A stretch of DNA of 64,000 bases from Aurantiochytrium sp. KH105 (GCA_003116975.1 BGKB01000242.1:186001-250000), one strand, 5' to 3'. Shown: positions 1-10,366, counted from the first letter of the stretch. A program made the numbers and translations. Notes: generated by a model not told the origin, from the sequence alone.

Positions 1-170
1 CGGTGGGCTACGACTCGGATGGTCTGCCCCTGAGCGCGCATATGCTCGGCTTGCATTGGCACGAGCATCGCATCATGCGTCTCTCTTTTGCGCTTGAAAA
101 GCACCATCTGAAGCGCCGTGCTCCGCCAAAGGAGAACTTTTTCAATCTTCGCGAGGAGCTGAAATTGTAA
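1..170 (+). CDS. Amidase-signature family protein, C-terminal fragment
   Basis: The frame entering from the left edge (full codons from base 3) is open for 55 codons and stops with TAA at 168-170. Its start reads GLPLSAHMLGLHWHE, which matches the usual end of amidase-signature hydrolases, where GLPxGxQLxG is followed by a Trp and an acidic residue and a final helix. The Ser-Ser-Lys catalytic part would lie outside the window. The family includes fatty acid amide hydrolases and Glu-tRNA amidotransferase A subunits; this short piece cannot separate them. It converges on the lipase gene to its right. The family call is fairly safe and the substrate is unknown. Confidence 0.6.
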   Translation, partial: VGYDSDGLPLSAHMLGLHWHEHRIMRLSFALEKHHLKRRAPPKENFFNLREELKL

Positions 171-292
171 AAAAACATATACGTGTCGAGACTCGGATCT
201 CTCAGCAGGCATTGCATCAACATATAAATTCATTTCGTGCGAAGAAATTTTAAGAAAACATGGGCGGCTTGCGTGTCCACATGAATTGAGAA

Positions 293-312
293 CCTAGGCC
301 TAGGCCTTGGCT
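293..312. repeat. CCTAGGCCTTGG word, copy 1
   Basis: The short convergent gap 171-450 contains overlapping CCTAGG and CCTAGGCCTTGG words. The same 12-mer recurs at 4749-4760 in the opposite orientation and, with one mismatch, at 4184-4198. Nothing else is evident in this gap. Confidence 0.5.
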
Positions 313-450
313 CTGTCTAGGTATAATTTAGCCACAACGAGAGTAGGTGTAGGAACATTGGACATCAATTCTCGCTGGCTGACTTGCCAACATAGCAGAT
401 CTTGCATTCGCGAACGAGACGTTGTTAGTGGCTGACTCGCCAGACAAGAC

Positions 451-3339
451 TTAGGCCTGCTCATCATCCTCTTCATCTTCCTCTTCGCCTTCGTCGCCCT
501 CTTCGATATTCCCCGACACGTCCCCAAAGAGAGTCGAGTCAGGTGCACCCTTGGCGCCACCACTTTCGGCAACGTCACCACCATGATTAAAACCTAAATC
601 TCCGGCTGCTCCAAAATGTTCCTCCTCCTCTTCATTGTCCTCATCTTCGAGATCGACGCCATATCGGTTTGCGAACGTGTTAAATTGATGCACGGAGCTG
701 ATTCGACCGAGCAACTTGCTCTCCAGACGGTGGCTCGTGTCTGAGCGAGGCATACGCCCACTCTGCTGAGCCTGCCAAGAGTCTTCATCTTCTTCGTCAC
801 TTGTGACGCGATCGCGTCTTTCATACGGATCGGCATGCGAAGCAGCTGGAAATGATCCGAACATGGGCGACTTGGGACTGCCGCTGTCAAGGTCATCGTC
901 GTCAAGTTCACCTTCGGTGCTGTCGTCATCCATGCTCCTTGCGCGAAAGACAGAGTACGAGGCCACGCGGCTCATCGGAATGCCAGCGGCGTCGTGAATC
1001 GAAGGCCCACCTCGCGCCGAGCCAACGTCTGTGGTGAGCTGCTCCATGTCAACGTCCTGGGCCGTGCCGTGAGGCCCGGGCGCGTCGAGAGCAAGGGAGC
1101 GTTGGAAGCCGCCAGAGCGCCCGTTTGCTCTTTCGCCACACCGGCGCTGCTGTAGCTTGCGCTCAAGGCGGGCGATCTGCGACTGCATGGCATGGACACA
1201 ATCGTCGAGCATGAACTCGACCATACAGCGGCGGCGAATGCTCTGCAGCTTTGGCCATGTGATGCGCTCGCCCTCTTGAATACACGCCGCATACTCTGCT
1301 TCGGACGGGTTGCGCAAGAGCGTGAAAAAGTCGCTCGCGCGGACACGCGGATAGATTGTCACGTCACCCGAGTATTTTTGCGTGAGAACCGGAATCAGGC
1401 CCTTGAGAGGTCCGAAGATTGTGCTCTTCATGCCAAAGCTTGCGGCGTGCTTGAGGTAACTACGCCCTTGGTCCCGTGCAAATTGCGTGAGTCGGCCAAT
1501 TGCTGCAAAGAATCGACGGTCCAGGGACGAGAGTTCCTCGAGATCACTGTGCTCATGCGGCGCGAGAATGGCGCCGTGGGGGTTCACCTGGGAGCAAATC
1601 GAGTGATTCATGTTAAAGAGCTCCGAGAGGCGCTCCATGGGCAGGTCGGCTTCGAGCGAACCATCAATCCATGTCAAACCAGCCGGATTGTACGGCTCCA
1701 GCGTGCCCTCGAGCGTCTTGACCATGAGTGTCACCGGCGCAAAGACACCGGGGATGCAGCAACTCGCGCACGAGGCGGACCACAAGGTCACGTACGGCGC
1801 AGTCAGGTAGTTGAGCAGGTTAGGGACCTCGCGGTCACCTCCGTGAGGGGTCACGGTAATGTTGACAATGCGGCCAGTCCTGTCAAAAGCTTCCTGAAAA
1901 GTCATGTCCCCCACAATGTTGCGAATCGCCGTCTTGAGAACGTCAATGTCGAGAAGAGTCTTGGAGTCGATCCAGCGCGGCAGCAGCTTGCGCAGAATCA
2001 TAATGTAAGAGGGAAATGGGGGAGGCAGGAGCATCAGCAGGGTGCCCAAAAGGCTGTTGCCACCGTTCGTCTCGCCCGTAAAGGCAGCGAGCAAAGATTT
2101 CTTAATGTACTCGGGAGGTTCCGTACCCTGCAAAATCGCCTGAAGACCAGTGTCGATCGAGTCGGAGCGGCCGAAGAAACGCAGGTTCATTTTCTCGGGG
2201 TTAAAGAGCTCTGCCACGATTTCCTCGTCATTTTTGCACGCTAGCACCGCGGCGATAATTGAACCGGCGGAGCTGCCAGATATCACACGAGGCAGGAGAC
2301 GGTGCTCCAGTAGAGTCTTGACGACGCCAACATGATAAAGTCCCATGCGGGCGCCTCCAGAAAGAAGAAGCGCGGAGCGTCCGAAGGAGTGGCGCGTCTC
2401 GGCAAAGAAGTCGAGCCGCAAGCGCGCCTTGGAAAGTTTCTCTTCAATACTCATGGGGTCTCGACCGTTGATCTTGGATGGTGTGTCGGCGCCAGGATTA
2501 AGTTCTGAGCCAGGCGTGGCCTTGTCGACCTCGGGAGTTCTGACAGGGTCCACGCCACCGTGCGCGTCTGTCTTCGTGGTCGGCGCTGAGAGCACTTCTT
2601 GGTCCATGCAGAGAAGCTCCTCGAGTTCGTCGGGGACTTGGCCCGTTGCGATGAGGCCAAAGGCGCAGCACACTACAGAAACGTACCGCTGCATCGCCTG
2701 GCGCACGAGGGGATGAAATTGGTCGTGACCAAAGTGCTTGCGCAAGAGGTCGCTTCGAAGCTCGAAGGTCAGTCTGCGCACGTCGTTGTTCACGATAAAG
2801 GCGCGGTAGCGCTCCACCTTTCCCGTGAGCTGGGCGACAATCTTGCGCTGACTCGGGTCGAGCGGGACTTCTGCCGAGCCGAGCACGTTAAGGTAGGCTT
2901 TCTCGGCCTCACGGTACTCGGGATAGGACTTGGCAGCGTCCATTTTGGCTCGGAAATGCGCCATGTTGCGGCCCCGTTCGGTGAACATGAGAATTCGCGC
3001 CCGCAATCGCTTGTACGTGTACCCGCCTGCCTGATAGAACGTCTGAAAGGCGATCGCGGCGGCGACATTGCGAAAGAGAATTTCGGGATAGAATGCCATT
3101 CTGAGCATGCGCAGCACAAAGCGCAGGATTCGCCAGACCAGGTCCAAGGCAAAATGCCGCCCCGGATTCCGCGCCGGTAGCATAAAATCTGCGGGGGAAA
3201 GCCCGCAGAGCATGAGGGTCGTCTTGGCGTGGAGTTTGGCCATCGACGCCATGGCACGCACGATCGCCATCGCGACCCTCACGGGCAGCATGAGCGGCCC
3301 CAGCGCCTGAGCAAAGTCCTGATCTGCTGCGTTCGGCAT
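451..3339 (-). CDS. Patatin-domain lipase, SDP1/TGL3-4-5-like triacylglycerol lipase
   Basis: A single-exon frame of 962 residues with an ATG at 3339. Residues about 60-235 resemble the N-terminal region (DUF3336) that precedes the patatin domain in yeast Tgl3/4/5 and plant SDP1. The patatin core follows: oxyanion motif GGARMG (328-333), nucleophile motif GSSAG (355-359, Ser357) and the dyad motif DGS (559-561, Asp559). All catalytic elements are intact. After about residue 650 the protein becomes low-complexity and very acidic, ending in a Glu/Asp tail. The family hydrolyses triacylglycerol or acts as an acyltransferase at lipid droplets, so a role in mobilising stored oil is a reasonable inference. 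It is divergently arranged with the membrane-protein gene at 5005, across a GC-rich leader. Confidence 0.9.
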   Translation of the reverse strand: MPNAADQDFAQALGPLMLPVRVAMAIVRAMASMAKLHAKTTLMLCGLSPADFMLPARNPGRHFALDLVWRILRFVLRMLRMAFYPEILFRNVAAAIAFQTFYQAGGYTYKRLRARILMFTERGRNMAHFRAKMDAAKSYPEYREAEKAYLNVLGSAEVPLDPSQRKIVAQLTGKVERYRAFIVNNDVRRLTFELRSDLLRKHFGHDQFHPLVRQAMQRYVSVVCCAFGLIATGQVPDELEELLCMDQEVLSAPTTKTDAHGGVDPVRTPEVDKATPGSELNPGADTPSKINGRDPMSIEEKLSKARLRLDFFAETRHSFGRSALLLSGGARMGLYHVGVVKTLLEHRLLPRVISGSSAGSIIAAVLACKNDEEIVAELFNPEKMNLRFFGRSDSIDTGLQAILQGTEPPEYIKKSLLAAFTGETNGGNSLLGTLLMLLPPPFPSYIMILRKLLPRWIDSKTLLDIDVLKTAIRNIVGDMTFQEAFDRTGRIVNITVTPHGGDREVPNLLNYLTAPYVTLWSASCASCCIPGVFAPVTLMVKTLEGTLEPYNPAGLTWIDGSLEADLPMERLSELFNMNHSICSQVNPHGAILAPHEHSDLEELSSLDRRFFAAIGRLTQFARDQGRSYLKHAASFGMKSTIFGPLKGLIPVLTQKYSGDVTIYPRVRASDFFTLLRNPSEAEYAACIQEGERITWPKLQSIRRRCMVEFMLDDCVHAMQSQIARLERKLQQRRCGERANGRSGGFQRSLALDAPGPHGTAQDVDMEQLTTDVGSARGGPSIHDAAGIPMSRVASYSVFRARSMDDDSTEGELDDDDLDSGSPKSPMFGSFPAASHADPYERRDRVTSDEEDEDSWQAQQSGRMPRSDTSHRLESKLLGRISSVHQFNTFANRYGVDLEDEDNEEEEEHFGAAGDLGFNHGGDVAESGGAKGAPDSTLFGDVSGNIEEGDEGEEEDEEDDEQA

Positions 3340-3900
3340 TCTGCCGGCGTCCTTTCTCCCGTGGCCTCCCTCGCCAAGATAACGAAAAGCGTCTGCTTCT
3401 CGCTCGCTGCACGCGCGAGTCGCGAGGGTCTCGGGGCCCTCCAGCCGCCGCCCGGGCTCGATCGCCGCCAGGCTCAGCGAGCGAGCGAGCGGGCGGGCCG
3501 CACGCCGGCCAGGCCCTGCGCTCGGACCAGGCCCGGTCTGCTGCGGCCTGGCCTGGTCTCGGCCCAGGCCTGGCTTGGGCGGGCTGGGTCCCGTCGAGGC
3601 CGGTCTCTTCCTTCCGCCGCCCGGGTCCTGCGCGTTGGCCGCGTCCGCTCTCGCGCCGAGCGCTCTCCCGCGCGGCGTCTGCAGCCGGCCGGCCCGCGGC
3701 GCCTGCGGGTCTGCCGCGGCGTGCGGCGCAGGCGAGTCGCGTGCTTGGTCCGCGCAGCGCAGTGCAGGGGCGCTGCTTTTGCAAAAGCTTTCTGGCTGGC
3801 GCTTTCGTCGCTTTCATCAATGGCAAAGTTGCTCTAATTGCGTGTCGGAACAGTATGTCAAGGCTTCTTTCTTTCTCAATGTCATCAGAGCTTTCAATGT

Positions 3901-3938
3901 GGCTTGGCTTGGCTGGGCTAGGCTTGGCTTGGCTTGGC
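3901..3938. repeat. (TTGGC)n pentanucleotide repeat
   Basis: An imperfect run of TTGGC/TAGGC units upstream of the lipase gene. It resembles the GAGCC and CCAAG runs found in other gene leaders of this window. Confidence 0.7.
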
Positions 3939-4183
3939 GCTCGTGCATCGCAGTGCACTTGGCCCTTCGCTCAGGCGATCGAGGACGAGATGAAGCAGCA
4001 GCAGAAGCAGAAGAAGCAGGGCAGCAGAAGCAGAAGCAGGAGCAGACGGAGAAGAGGCAGCCTACGCGCGCACTGCATTACACGGCCGCCTCGCGCGTAA
4101 AAGACCTATGGCTGTGAGTTTAGTCTGGTTTTATTCGGCGCTTGGTCGCGCCGAATACGTGGTGAGCCGTTAAATTAAAGTTT

Positions 4184-4198
4184 GTCTAGGCCTTGGCC
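4184..4198. repeat. CTAGGCCTTGG word, copy 2
   Basis: TCTAGGCCTTGG differs from copies 1 and 3 by one base. It lies in the divergent gap between the lipase and the duplicated membrane-protein gene. Confidence 0.4.
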
Positions 4199-4748
4199 TT
4201 ACAGCGAGTTGTTGGTCACTCGACTCAGAGTCGCCGCGGCCGGGCCGTGGCCGCGGCGGCGTCGCGAGTGAGAGTGGCTCGAAGTCGGGATCCTGCTTCT
4301 TATTCTAGGTTCGTTCATCCATCCATCTCCGGGGTGCTTCTTTTTCGGGAGCGGGGGGGGGGGGAGGTGGGGGGTGTGGACTTTTTGGAAAGGGGGAAAC
4401 GGAGGCTGCTGCTGAAGCCAGAGAGAGAGAGAGAGCGGTAGCGACAGCGACCAGCTTCTAAGTTGAACTAACAGTAAGTGCTACGGTCACATTTTCTTCT
4501 CTCCATGTTCCAGGGACGGTTTCAAGGCCAGAAAAGGGTTAAACTGCTATTAGCACAATGTCAACTTTGGGGTGAAGCTGCTGTTATTAGGGTCATCAGT
4601 CACTATCGCACCCAGCCAATTTGCTTCCAAGATCGTGTCATACGAGCAAAAAACACGCCATCAAGCTAGATTTGCATTTCTGAGTCGTTTGCCGATGTGC
4701 TTACACGGAACCACCTAACATAACAAAAGGCCAAGGTCGGGCAGCAGA

Positions 4749-4760
4749 CCAAGGCCTAGG
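4749..4760. repeat. CCAAGGCCTAGG word, copy 3 (inverted)
   Basis: The exact reverse complement of the CCTAGGCCTTGG word near base 300, about 245 bp before the start codon at 5005. Confidence 0.4.
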
Positions 4761-5004
4761 CAGGGCTAATATTTCATATAGGCCGAAACCAAGTGAGCAT
4801 CATAGTTCAACCGTGGCCAGCGCTGGTAACCAGCATGAGAGGTCGCTCCATGCTGCACCGGATATGTGCTAGGAAAGCAGTGATTCACGTCTTCACTTCA
4901 GATTTAGCAAAGACGCGTGTCTTTGCGCCGGCAGCGTTTGCCGGCGTGGGGCACCAGGTGTCGGGCACAGGGTCGGGCCCGGGGCACGTACATCCAACGT
5001 GAGG

Positions 5005-6948
5005 ATGTCGACCCTGCCGCTGGAGGACGTGGCAGGGTCTGCGACCAGCGCCGCTCCAATACATGCGACAGCGCTGGTGAACACGCAGCACACGACTCCG
5101 CACGAAAGCGCCTTAAATTGTGGCGCAGCAAATGTCGAATCTCTCAAGCGCATCAGTAACATCGGACTTGAATCGAATTTCGTGGAAGACGCAAGAGTCA
5201 CACTCGTGGTTCCCAATGAGATTCCCTTTGTTATTGACTCATCTGAGACCTTTGCCAAGATAATTTTTGGGAAAAGAGTTGCGAATGCCATATGGAAACT
5301 CTTTCACGGCTTTACTTTCCTCTTCCTGATGCTGGTAACCTATAGTGTTCTTGCACCGGGCATCGTTATTGACCTCCACTATAAGACACACTTTTCGCTG
5401 GTGGGCATTCTCAACCTTGCAGCGCAAATTGCTTTGGTCTTATTCATGAATCCAAAGCTCTTTGTTCACGCAATCTCGCAATTTGAGTTGCAGTATTCAT
5501 CGGCGAACGTAATTGGTGCAATTGTTACCGCAATGTTCATGTTCAAGGATTGGCACGTCAAGCTTGGACTGCTCAGTGGTTCTGTTGTTCTTCTTAACTT
5601 GGCTTTCTCGGACGCCTGGCCATCTCGTTTGCGGAGGCGGACGAGTCGGGTTTTCGGGCCTCTCATGCTCGTCTTTTCAACGGCAGTTCTTCTGTCCTTT
5701 TATGCAGGGTGGGCGCGCCCAGATCGAACATCAGCAGTCTTTCTCGGCGTGAATATCGACCTCGTTGCTCGATTCACTGGTTTCGCAATGATTACAATCT
5801 TGCTGCAGTGCAAGGGACTGTACGTTGCCTTTTTTCGCCATCCAGATCGACTTCCCGTATTTTGGTTCAATTTGCGAGTGCGGCACAACGCCAAACAAAA
5901 CGGGCTCCAGAACCTGCTGGGCCTGAATTCAGTGCTGACGCAACGCGACGGGCTCTCTCGGGAACTAAGGCGCGCAAAGACAAAGAGACTCAGCTCAGTC
6001 GCCAGAGTCTATGCCGCGGGAGACATGAGTTCTTTTGGAGAAGGGATCGTCGCGCTGGGTCGCGTCGCAAATGTCGGAGTCCGCGTGCTCTTGGAGCACG
6101 AAGAAGCAGAGGGTCAGAAACGCAGCATCACGACGCGAATCGTCTATGCGGAGGGTCTTCCCTTTGTTGTCGACGCGCGCGACACCATCGCAGCACGTTG
6201 GTTCGGAACAACGTCCGCGACCTATTGTTCATATTGGGTTCGAAACCGAGCTCTGGCGGTGAGCACAGTCCTCGCTTTCACGACGGGAGAGATTGCAGCG
6301 GTACTTTGCAGCTTTGAGCGCTTCGCCTATCTTGGAATTATACCACCTTGCACGCTTATTCCCGTTGGCGCAATCTGGTTTTTTCTCTACAATGTCACGC
6401 TCGTGCAGAGATTGCTGCGCACATGGAGCGTCATTTATTTCGTGTCTGTTCTGTGGATAGGAACAGCTTCTTGGGTCATCGTGTTGACGAATAATCATTC
6501 GCGAATGGGTGTGATTGCAATGGCGATCATGGAATCCTTTGCAAGCTGTATGGACGCTTTCCCGAGCAAACTTTTGCATGGTTATCTCCGTGCCATTATT
6601 ACCATACCTGTCTTATTGTTCAACATCGGCGCCTTCTGGGGACTCTTTTTTGGCTTGTACGACACGGTGAACTATTCAATTTCTTTACCGGACATCTTCC
6701 CAGCCTTTCAGATCACCTACGTTGACATCGTCCTGTCTTCTCTCGTTTCAACGACGATTTACTGCTTTCGGAACGTGATCGCCTGCATTCGTCGGCCGAA
6801 TTGTTTTGTCAACCTCGTTATGCCGGCAAGAGCATCGCGCGCCTCTGCTACTCTTGCAAACGCTGTAATTCGTGTTTTTGGAGACGCCGTTGAGGCATCC
6901 GTAAGCCCCCGAGATATAAATGGTGAAGGCAATTCGGTCGCAAGATAG
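5005..6948 (+). CDS. Multi-pass membrane protein with internal duplication
   Basis: 647 residues in one exon. The ATG at 5005 is the first in frame; the frame opens only six bases earlier with GTG. No known family is recognised. The protein has about 10-12 hydrophobic segments in two halves that appear homologous. Each half begins with a soluble stretch: LVVPNEIPFVIDSSETFA near residue 70 and IVYAEGLPFVVDARDTIA near 370. Each is followed by about six membrane segments and ends with a similar motif: FFRHPDRLPVFWFNL near 285 and IRRPNCFVNLVMPAR near 595. The matching order of soluble motif, helices and basic tail supports an ancient tandem duplication and fusion. A channel, transporter or receptor role cannot be decided from sequence. 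Confidence 0.75.
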   Translation: MSTLPLEDVAGSATSAAPIHATALVNTQHTTPHESALNCGAANVESLKRISNIGLESNFVEDARVTLVVPNEIPFVIDSSETFAKIIFGKRVANAIWKLFHGFTFLFLMLVTYSVLAPGIVIDLHYKTHFSLVGILNLAAQIALVLFMNPKLFVHAISQFELQYSSANVIGAIVTAMFMFKDWHVKLGLLSGSVVLLNLAFSDAWPSRLRRRTSRVFGPLMLVFSTAVLLSFYAGWARPDRTSAVFLGVNIDLVARFTGFAMITILLQCKGLYVAFFRHPDRLPVFWFNLRVRHNAKQNGLQNLLGLNSVLTQRDGLSRELRRAKTKRLSSVARVYAAGDMSSFGEGIVALGRVANVGVRVLLEHEEAEGQKRSITTRIVYAEGLPFVVDARDTIAARWFGTTSATYCSYWVRNRALAVSTVLAFTTGEIAAVLCSFERFAYLGIIPPCTLIPVGAIWFFLYNVTLVQRLLRTWSVIYFVSVLWIGTASWVIVLTNNHSRMGVIAMAIMESFASCMDAFPSKLLHGYLRAIITIPVLLFNIGAFWGLFFGLYDTVNYSISLPDIFPAFQITYVDIVLSSLVSTTIYCFRNVIACIRRPNCFVNLVMPARASRASATLANAVIRVFGDAVEASVSPRDINGEGNSVAR

Positions 6949-7498
6949 CTGACTCCAAGGTTTTCTCGTCGAAATGAAGCGCAAAAATGAGGTAACTAGT
7001 TTACTTTATGTGAAGCACGGATGAAAATCCCGTTTCGCAAGGCATACGAATTTCTCTTCTGAACGCTTTTACGAACCAATTGACCGAATTTTCATTTTTC
7101 AGAAAGCATTACTGTTAAATTCGCATGCTGCTCTTTCTTTCATCTCTAGCAGCACTGCGCGTGCCAAAAGTTTTGTCTGTGTACACGGAGGACGCCTTCT
7201 TCATCAGTGATACTGCTGGTTGCAAGTCTGCTCATCTGTAGCGTTTGATGCCGACATTCTGCAGTCCTTGTGCGCGTGCGCGCGCGCGCGCGCGCGCGCT
7301 CTTCTGACACCCTTTTTTCTCAATGCTCAGCTCTCGACGAATTTTCTGTCAAAACAGGCAAGGGGTGGTGGCAGAAGAACTAATATGGGCAAAATGTGCC
7401 GCTACATGCAGCCAGCATAGGCGTTCATGACGAGCGGACAACAGAGATAATCTTTCTTTTAGGGAAGAGGGAGTGTTTAGTTCAATCGCAGAATGCAG
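6949..7498. other. Convergent intergenic region
   Basis: 550 bp between two gene 3' ends. It is AT-richer than the leaders and holds an alternating CG tract at 7271-7299. No gene is seen. Confidence 0.6.
7271..7299. repeat. Alternating (CG)n tract
   Basis: A purine-pyrimidine alternating tract, nearly pure CG for over 20 bases, of the type able to adopt Z-DNA. It sits in the gap between convergent gene ends. Confidence 0.8.
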
Positions 7499-9514
7499 TC
7501 AGCGATGGATGATGGTCAAACGTTCTGGTTTGCGAGTCTGCCGAGGAAGTTCAGGTTGCATCGCAGCCCATACGAGGTCTGCGAGAGCTGCGTGACCCTT
7601 CGCTGTAGGATGCACGCCATCGACTGAACCTTTCATGACAGCTTGAGACGGCACGACGACTACGACGTCGTGGTGACGTCGAAGCTTAGCAAAGGCCTTT
7701 GGTAAAGCTTCGGAAATACGCACAGACTCTTCGTCAAAGCCAAGCTGCTTCGACACCGGAGTAAGTCGAATGGGAGGAGGCGCGATGAATAAGATTTTGA
7801 GGTTGCTACGGTTATTTTGTGCGCGTCAGCAAAGCTACTTTCCCCTCGTACACATTTTCGTGTTCCTTTCTTCCCTCCCATTCCTTTCCTCTCCTTCGAC
7901 CATTCCGTTTCTTTCCTTTCCTTTCATATTTACCGAAACAAAACAAAACAAGACTTACCCTTCGTGGCAATGGCCTTCGTACATGTGACGCGCCTTGCCA
8001 ATGTACCGTTCGCAGTTATTCGCGATGGTTTGAGCGGTGAACTCAAATCCTTCTTCTGGCTCGCGCACAGTGGCTCTGAGACCCTTGCTCTTGGAAGACG
8101 CAGCCTTGGCGCCTTTGTCCTCGTCACTGCTATCACTCTCTTCATCTTTGGCAGCGTCATCATCTTGATCGCGATGATCCTTACCGGCGGACTCTGTTTT
8201 AGCCCTTCGTTCTCTGCGTTGCCTTGGCTGAGACCTAGAATGATCACTCATTGCATCAGGTTCCTTTGTTGATCCCTCTTTTAACATTGGCGAAGACGCA
8301 ATACATGCATCGGCCTCGCTGATTGTTGCAGTTACGTCCGCGCCTTTGCCCACATGGCCATTTCTGTCTGCGTTTGCGGAAGCGGTCCTGCCGCCTGAAG
8401 TTTCCGCAGATTGGGGAGATTTCTGATCTTGAACTTCGGTATCAGACTCTGCGCTGAATTCTGATTCGGAGTCCGATGAGTCAGACCCAGAGCCGGGATC
8501 GGATGCCGGCTTGTTCGTATCCTCTTCGGCATGGAGGCCAAGCTCAGCGCGCTCACGAGCATACGCACGAACGCGGGCTTTAAGATCGTGCGTGCCAAGC
8601 ATGATCATTAGCCACTTTGGCGAGTGACTAGAGAACGTGGCGCCAAAGTGTCTGATCCCGTTGAAGTCCTCAGCTTTTGTCCCCACATTCCAGCCAAGAT
8701 CATGCTCCGGATTGTCATTATAGATTGTCGTGCGCTCCGGGAAATTCGATTGCACAAGTGCGAGACCTTTTTCCCACAGGCGGGGGCGAAGCAACTCACA
8801 CCATGGCATCGCAAAGCGCTCAAACCGGTCATGTTGAAAAGCCCACGTGAGCGAGTCGCCATAGACAAGTGCTTCGCCTACAGTGTCACCTTTGTAACGC
8901 GGTCGTGTTCTGCGCCAAGGCTGGCGTCGCAGTGCAGCACTTGGATCATCGTAAACGACCTCATAAACTTCGCCTCGTCGCGTCTTTCCGGGCGCCGAAG
9001 AGGATCCTACGCTGCTGGAACGAGCAGCCAAGCTCCGCCGTTTCCTACTCATTGCATCAGCAGCGCTATTCGCATCCCCTGCAGACATTGCAGTCAACGA
9101 AGAGGACGCGCTTGGTCCTCCCTTTCGCAAACGACGTTTCCTTCCAGTTAATGAAGATGGACTGGGAGAGGAGGATGACGCCCTATGCTTGTTGCTCTGC
9201 GCCATAGATTGCCTGCCACGAGTCTTGATCTGCTTCCGAGAAAGATTGGTTTCCTCCATTTCTTCATTGTCGTCGTCGTCGTCGTCGACGACGTCGTCGT
9301 CAGATTTCATTTCGCCATCGCCTGTAACGTCCTCGTCCTTGGCGGCCTTGGAAACGCTAGTGCTGCGCTTGGCCTCCGTATTGCCTTGGGCAGAGATCTC
9401 TTCGACAGCTTGCAGGACCTCAGATTCGTCGCTGCTCCTCTCTTCGGCGTCTCTCAAGTTGCTCGCTTCGCACTTGGCCCTTCGTGCAAGGCTCTGTCGT
9501 CGAGACATGGCCAT
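7499..9514 (-). CDS. SGNH/GDSL-family hydrolase, two exons, acidic insert
   Basis: Exon 1 is 9514-7959 and exon 2 is 7805-7499, with a GTAAGT donor and a CCGTAG acceptor; the joined frame gives 620 residues. Residues 1-180 are low-complexity, with acidic and Ser/Arg-rich stretches. The hydrolase block I is VYGDSLTW (Ser221), block III reads MLGTHDLK, and exon 2 supplies ILFIAPPPI and the catalytic DGVHPTAKGH block V. The split falls between blocks III and V, so neither exon alone would be a hydrolase. A Ser/Asp/Glu-rich insert of roughly 150 residues follows block III. Block III normally has Asn (GTND); here it is His. The family cleaves esters of lipids or sugars. No signal peptide is evident, and the substrate is unknown. 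Confidence 0.85.
7806..7958 (-). other. Intron of the SGNH hydrolase gene
   Basis: 153 bp, GTAAGT donor and TAG acceptor. Exon 1 ends with two bases of a codon and exon 2 supplies one, restoring HEGNLKILFIAPPP in frame. A pyrimidine/purine-skewed interior is typical of introns. Confidence 0.85.
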
Positions 9515-10366
9515 GACGCTGACACCCTAGCCTTTTTGCAAACTTGCACGCACGGACTTTACTCTTTGGCTGGCTGTACGCAGCCGCGCGTCGAGTCGTG
9601 CGGCCGCTCGGTGCTGCACCAGACTGCCTGGCGCTATAGCGCAGCGCAGCGCGCAGCGACGTAAATAGATTTTTCGCGCAGCTAACGGAGGTCGTTTGAG
9701 GTATGACTTTGTTCAAACGTTGGAAAATTTTTAACCAAAATTGGCCGACGCTGCCGCTCGATGGGTGCTTGAATTATGGGACAGCGCCATCCTCTTGAAG
9801 GCTACGCTCGGCATAACACTATAGCTGTTCTCCGCGGAGGAGACCACGTACTAGAGAATGATGTGTCGCAGCTCTGTGGCATTTTGCCACAGTAATTCTT
9901 GTAGACAGGCCCAATGGAAAAATGGAAGTGAATTGTCGGGCTTACACGCCCGAAGAAGAATTAGGCATCGTATAGCACATCATCCTGCTTGCAGAAAGCC
10001 ACTTTTTGTTTGCAAGCTTGATTTCATCATCAGTAGAGTTCCGAGTCTATACATAGAGTCCTACAAAAGGTATATTTCGAAATTTCGGCACAATATCAGC
10101 TATTGTTTATCCGAAAAGAAAACGATATTATGTAATTAATTTACCGTTTACCCGATTCTAACTCATAAACTAACCCCATATTTTCTATTAGGTATCCGGT
10201 GACCGGTAGGAAAGGAAGGCTCAAATTCGAGTTGGAGTCCGTCCAACTTCGGCCGCGCCACGCTCAAAGAGGTTCTTCTATCCTTGCCCAGCGAGGCGCC
10301 GCAGTTTGTTACAGCATCGAAAGCTATTTTGGCCCTTGCCTGTGCCAATCGCCCGCGTCGACCCCG
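9515..10366. other. Divergent intergenic region
   Basis: 852 bp between the SGNH hydrolase and EF-hand protein starts. From about 9990 to 10190 it is AT-rich. The sequence CTAACCCCATATTTTCTATTAG ending at 10190 looks like a branch point, pyrimidine tract and acceptor, so the next gene may have an upstream exon or a 5'-UTR intron. A possible donor (AAAAGGTATAT) lies near 10066-10075. No tRNA or other gene is seen. Confidence 0.45.

Larger units (their letters stand above)
3340..5004. other. Divergent intergenic region, GC-rich leader
   Basis: This 1.67 kb holds no credible gene. The half next to the lipase (about 3400-3780) is very GC-rich and gives open frames on both strands. A TTGGC-type pentanucleotide run lies at 3901-3938, followed by AGCAGAAG-type purine repeats to about 4050. 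A G-rich run is at 4350-4375 and a short GA repeat near 4422-4437. CCTAGGCCTTGG-type words occur at 4184-4198 and 4749-4760. It probably contains the promoters of both flanking genes. Confidence 0.6.

Noticed and set aside
1192..2244. 350-codon plus frame antisense to the lipase
   Set aside because: The minus strand has complete patatin motifs; the antisense frame has none.
2909..3958. 349-codon minus frame overlapping the lipase start
   Set aside because: Mostly GC-rich leader in another frame; no domain seen.
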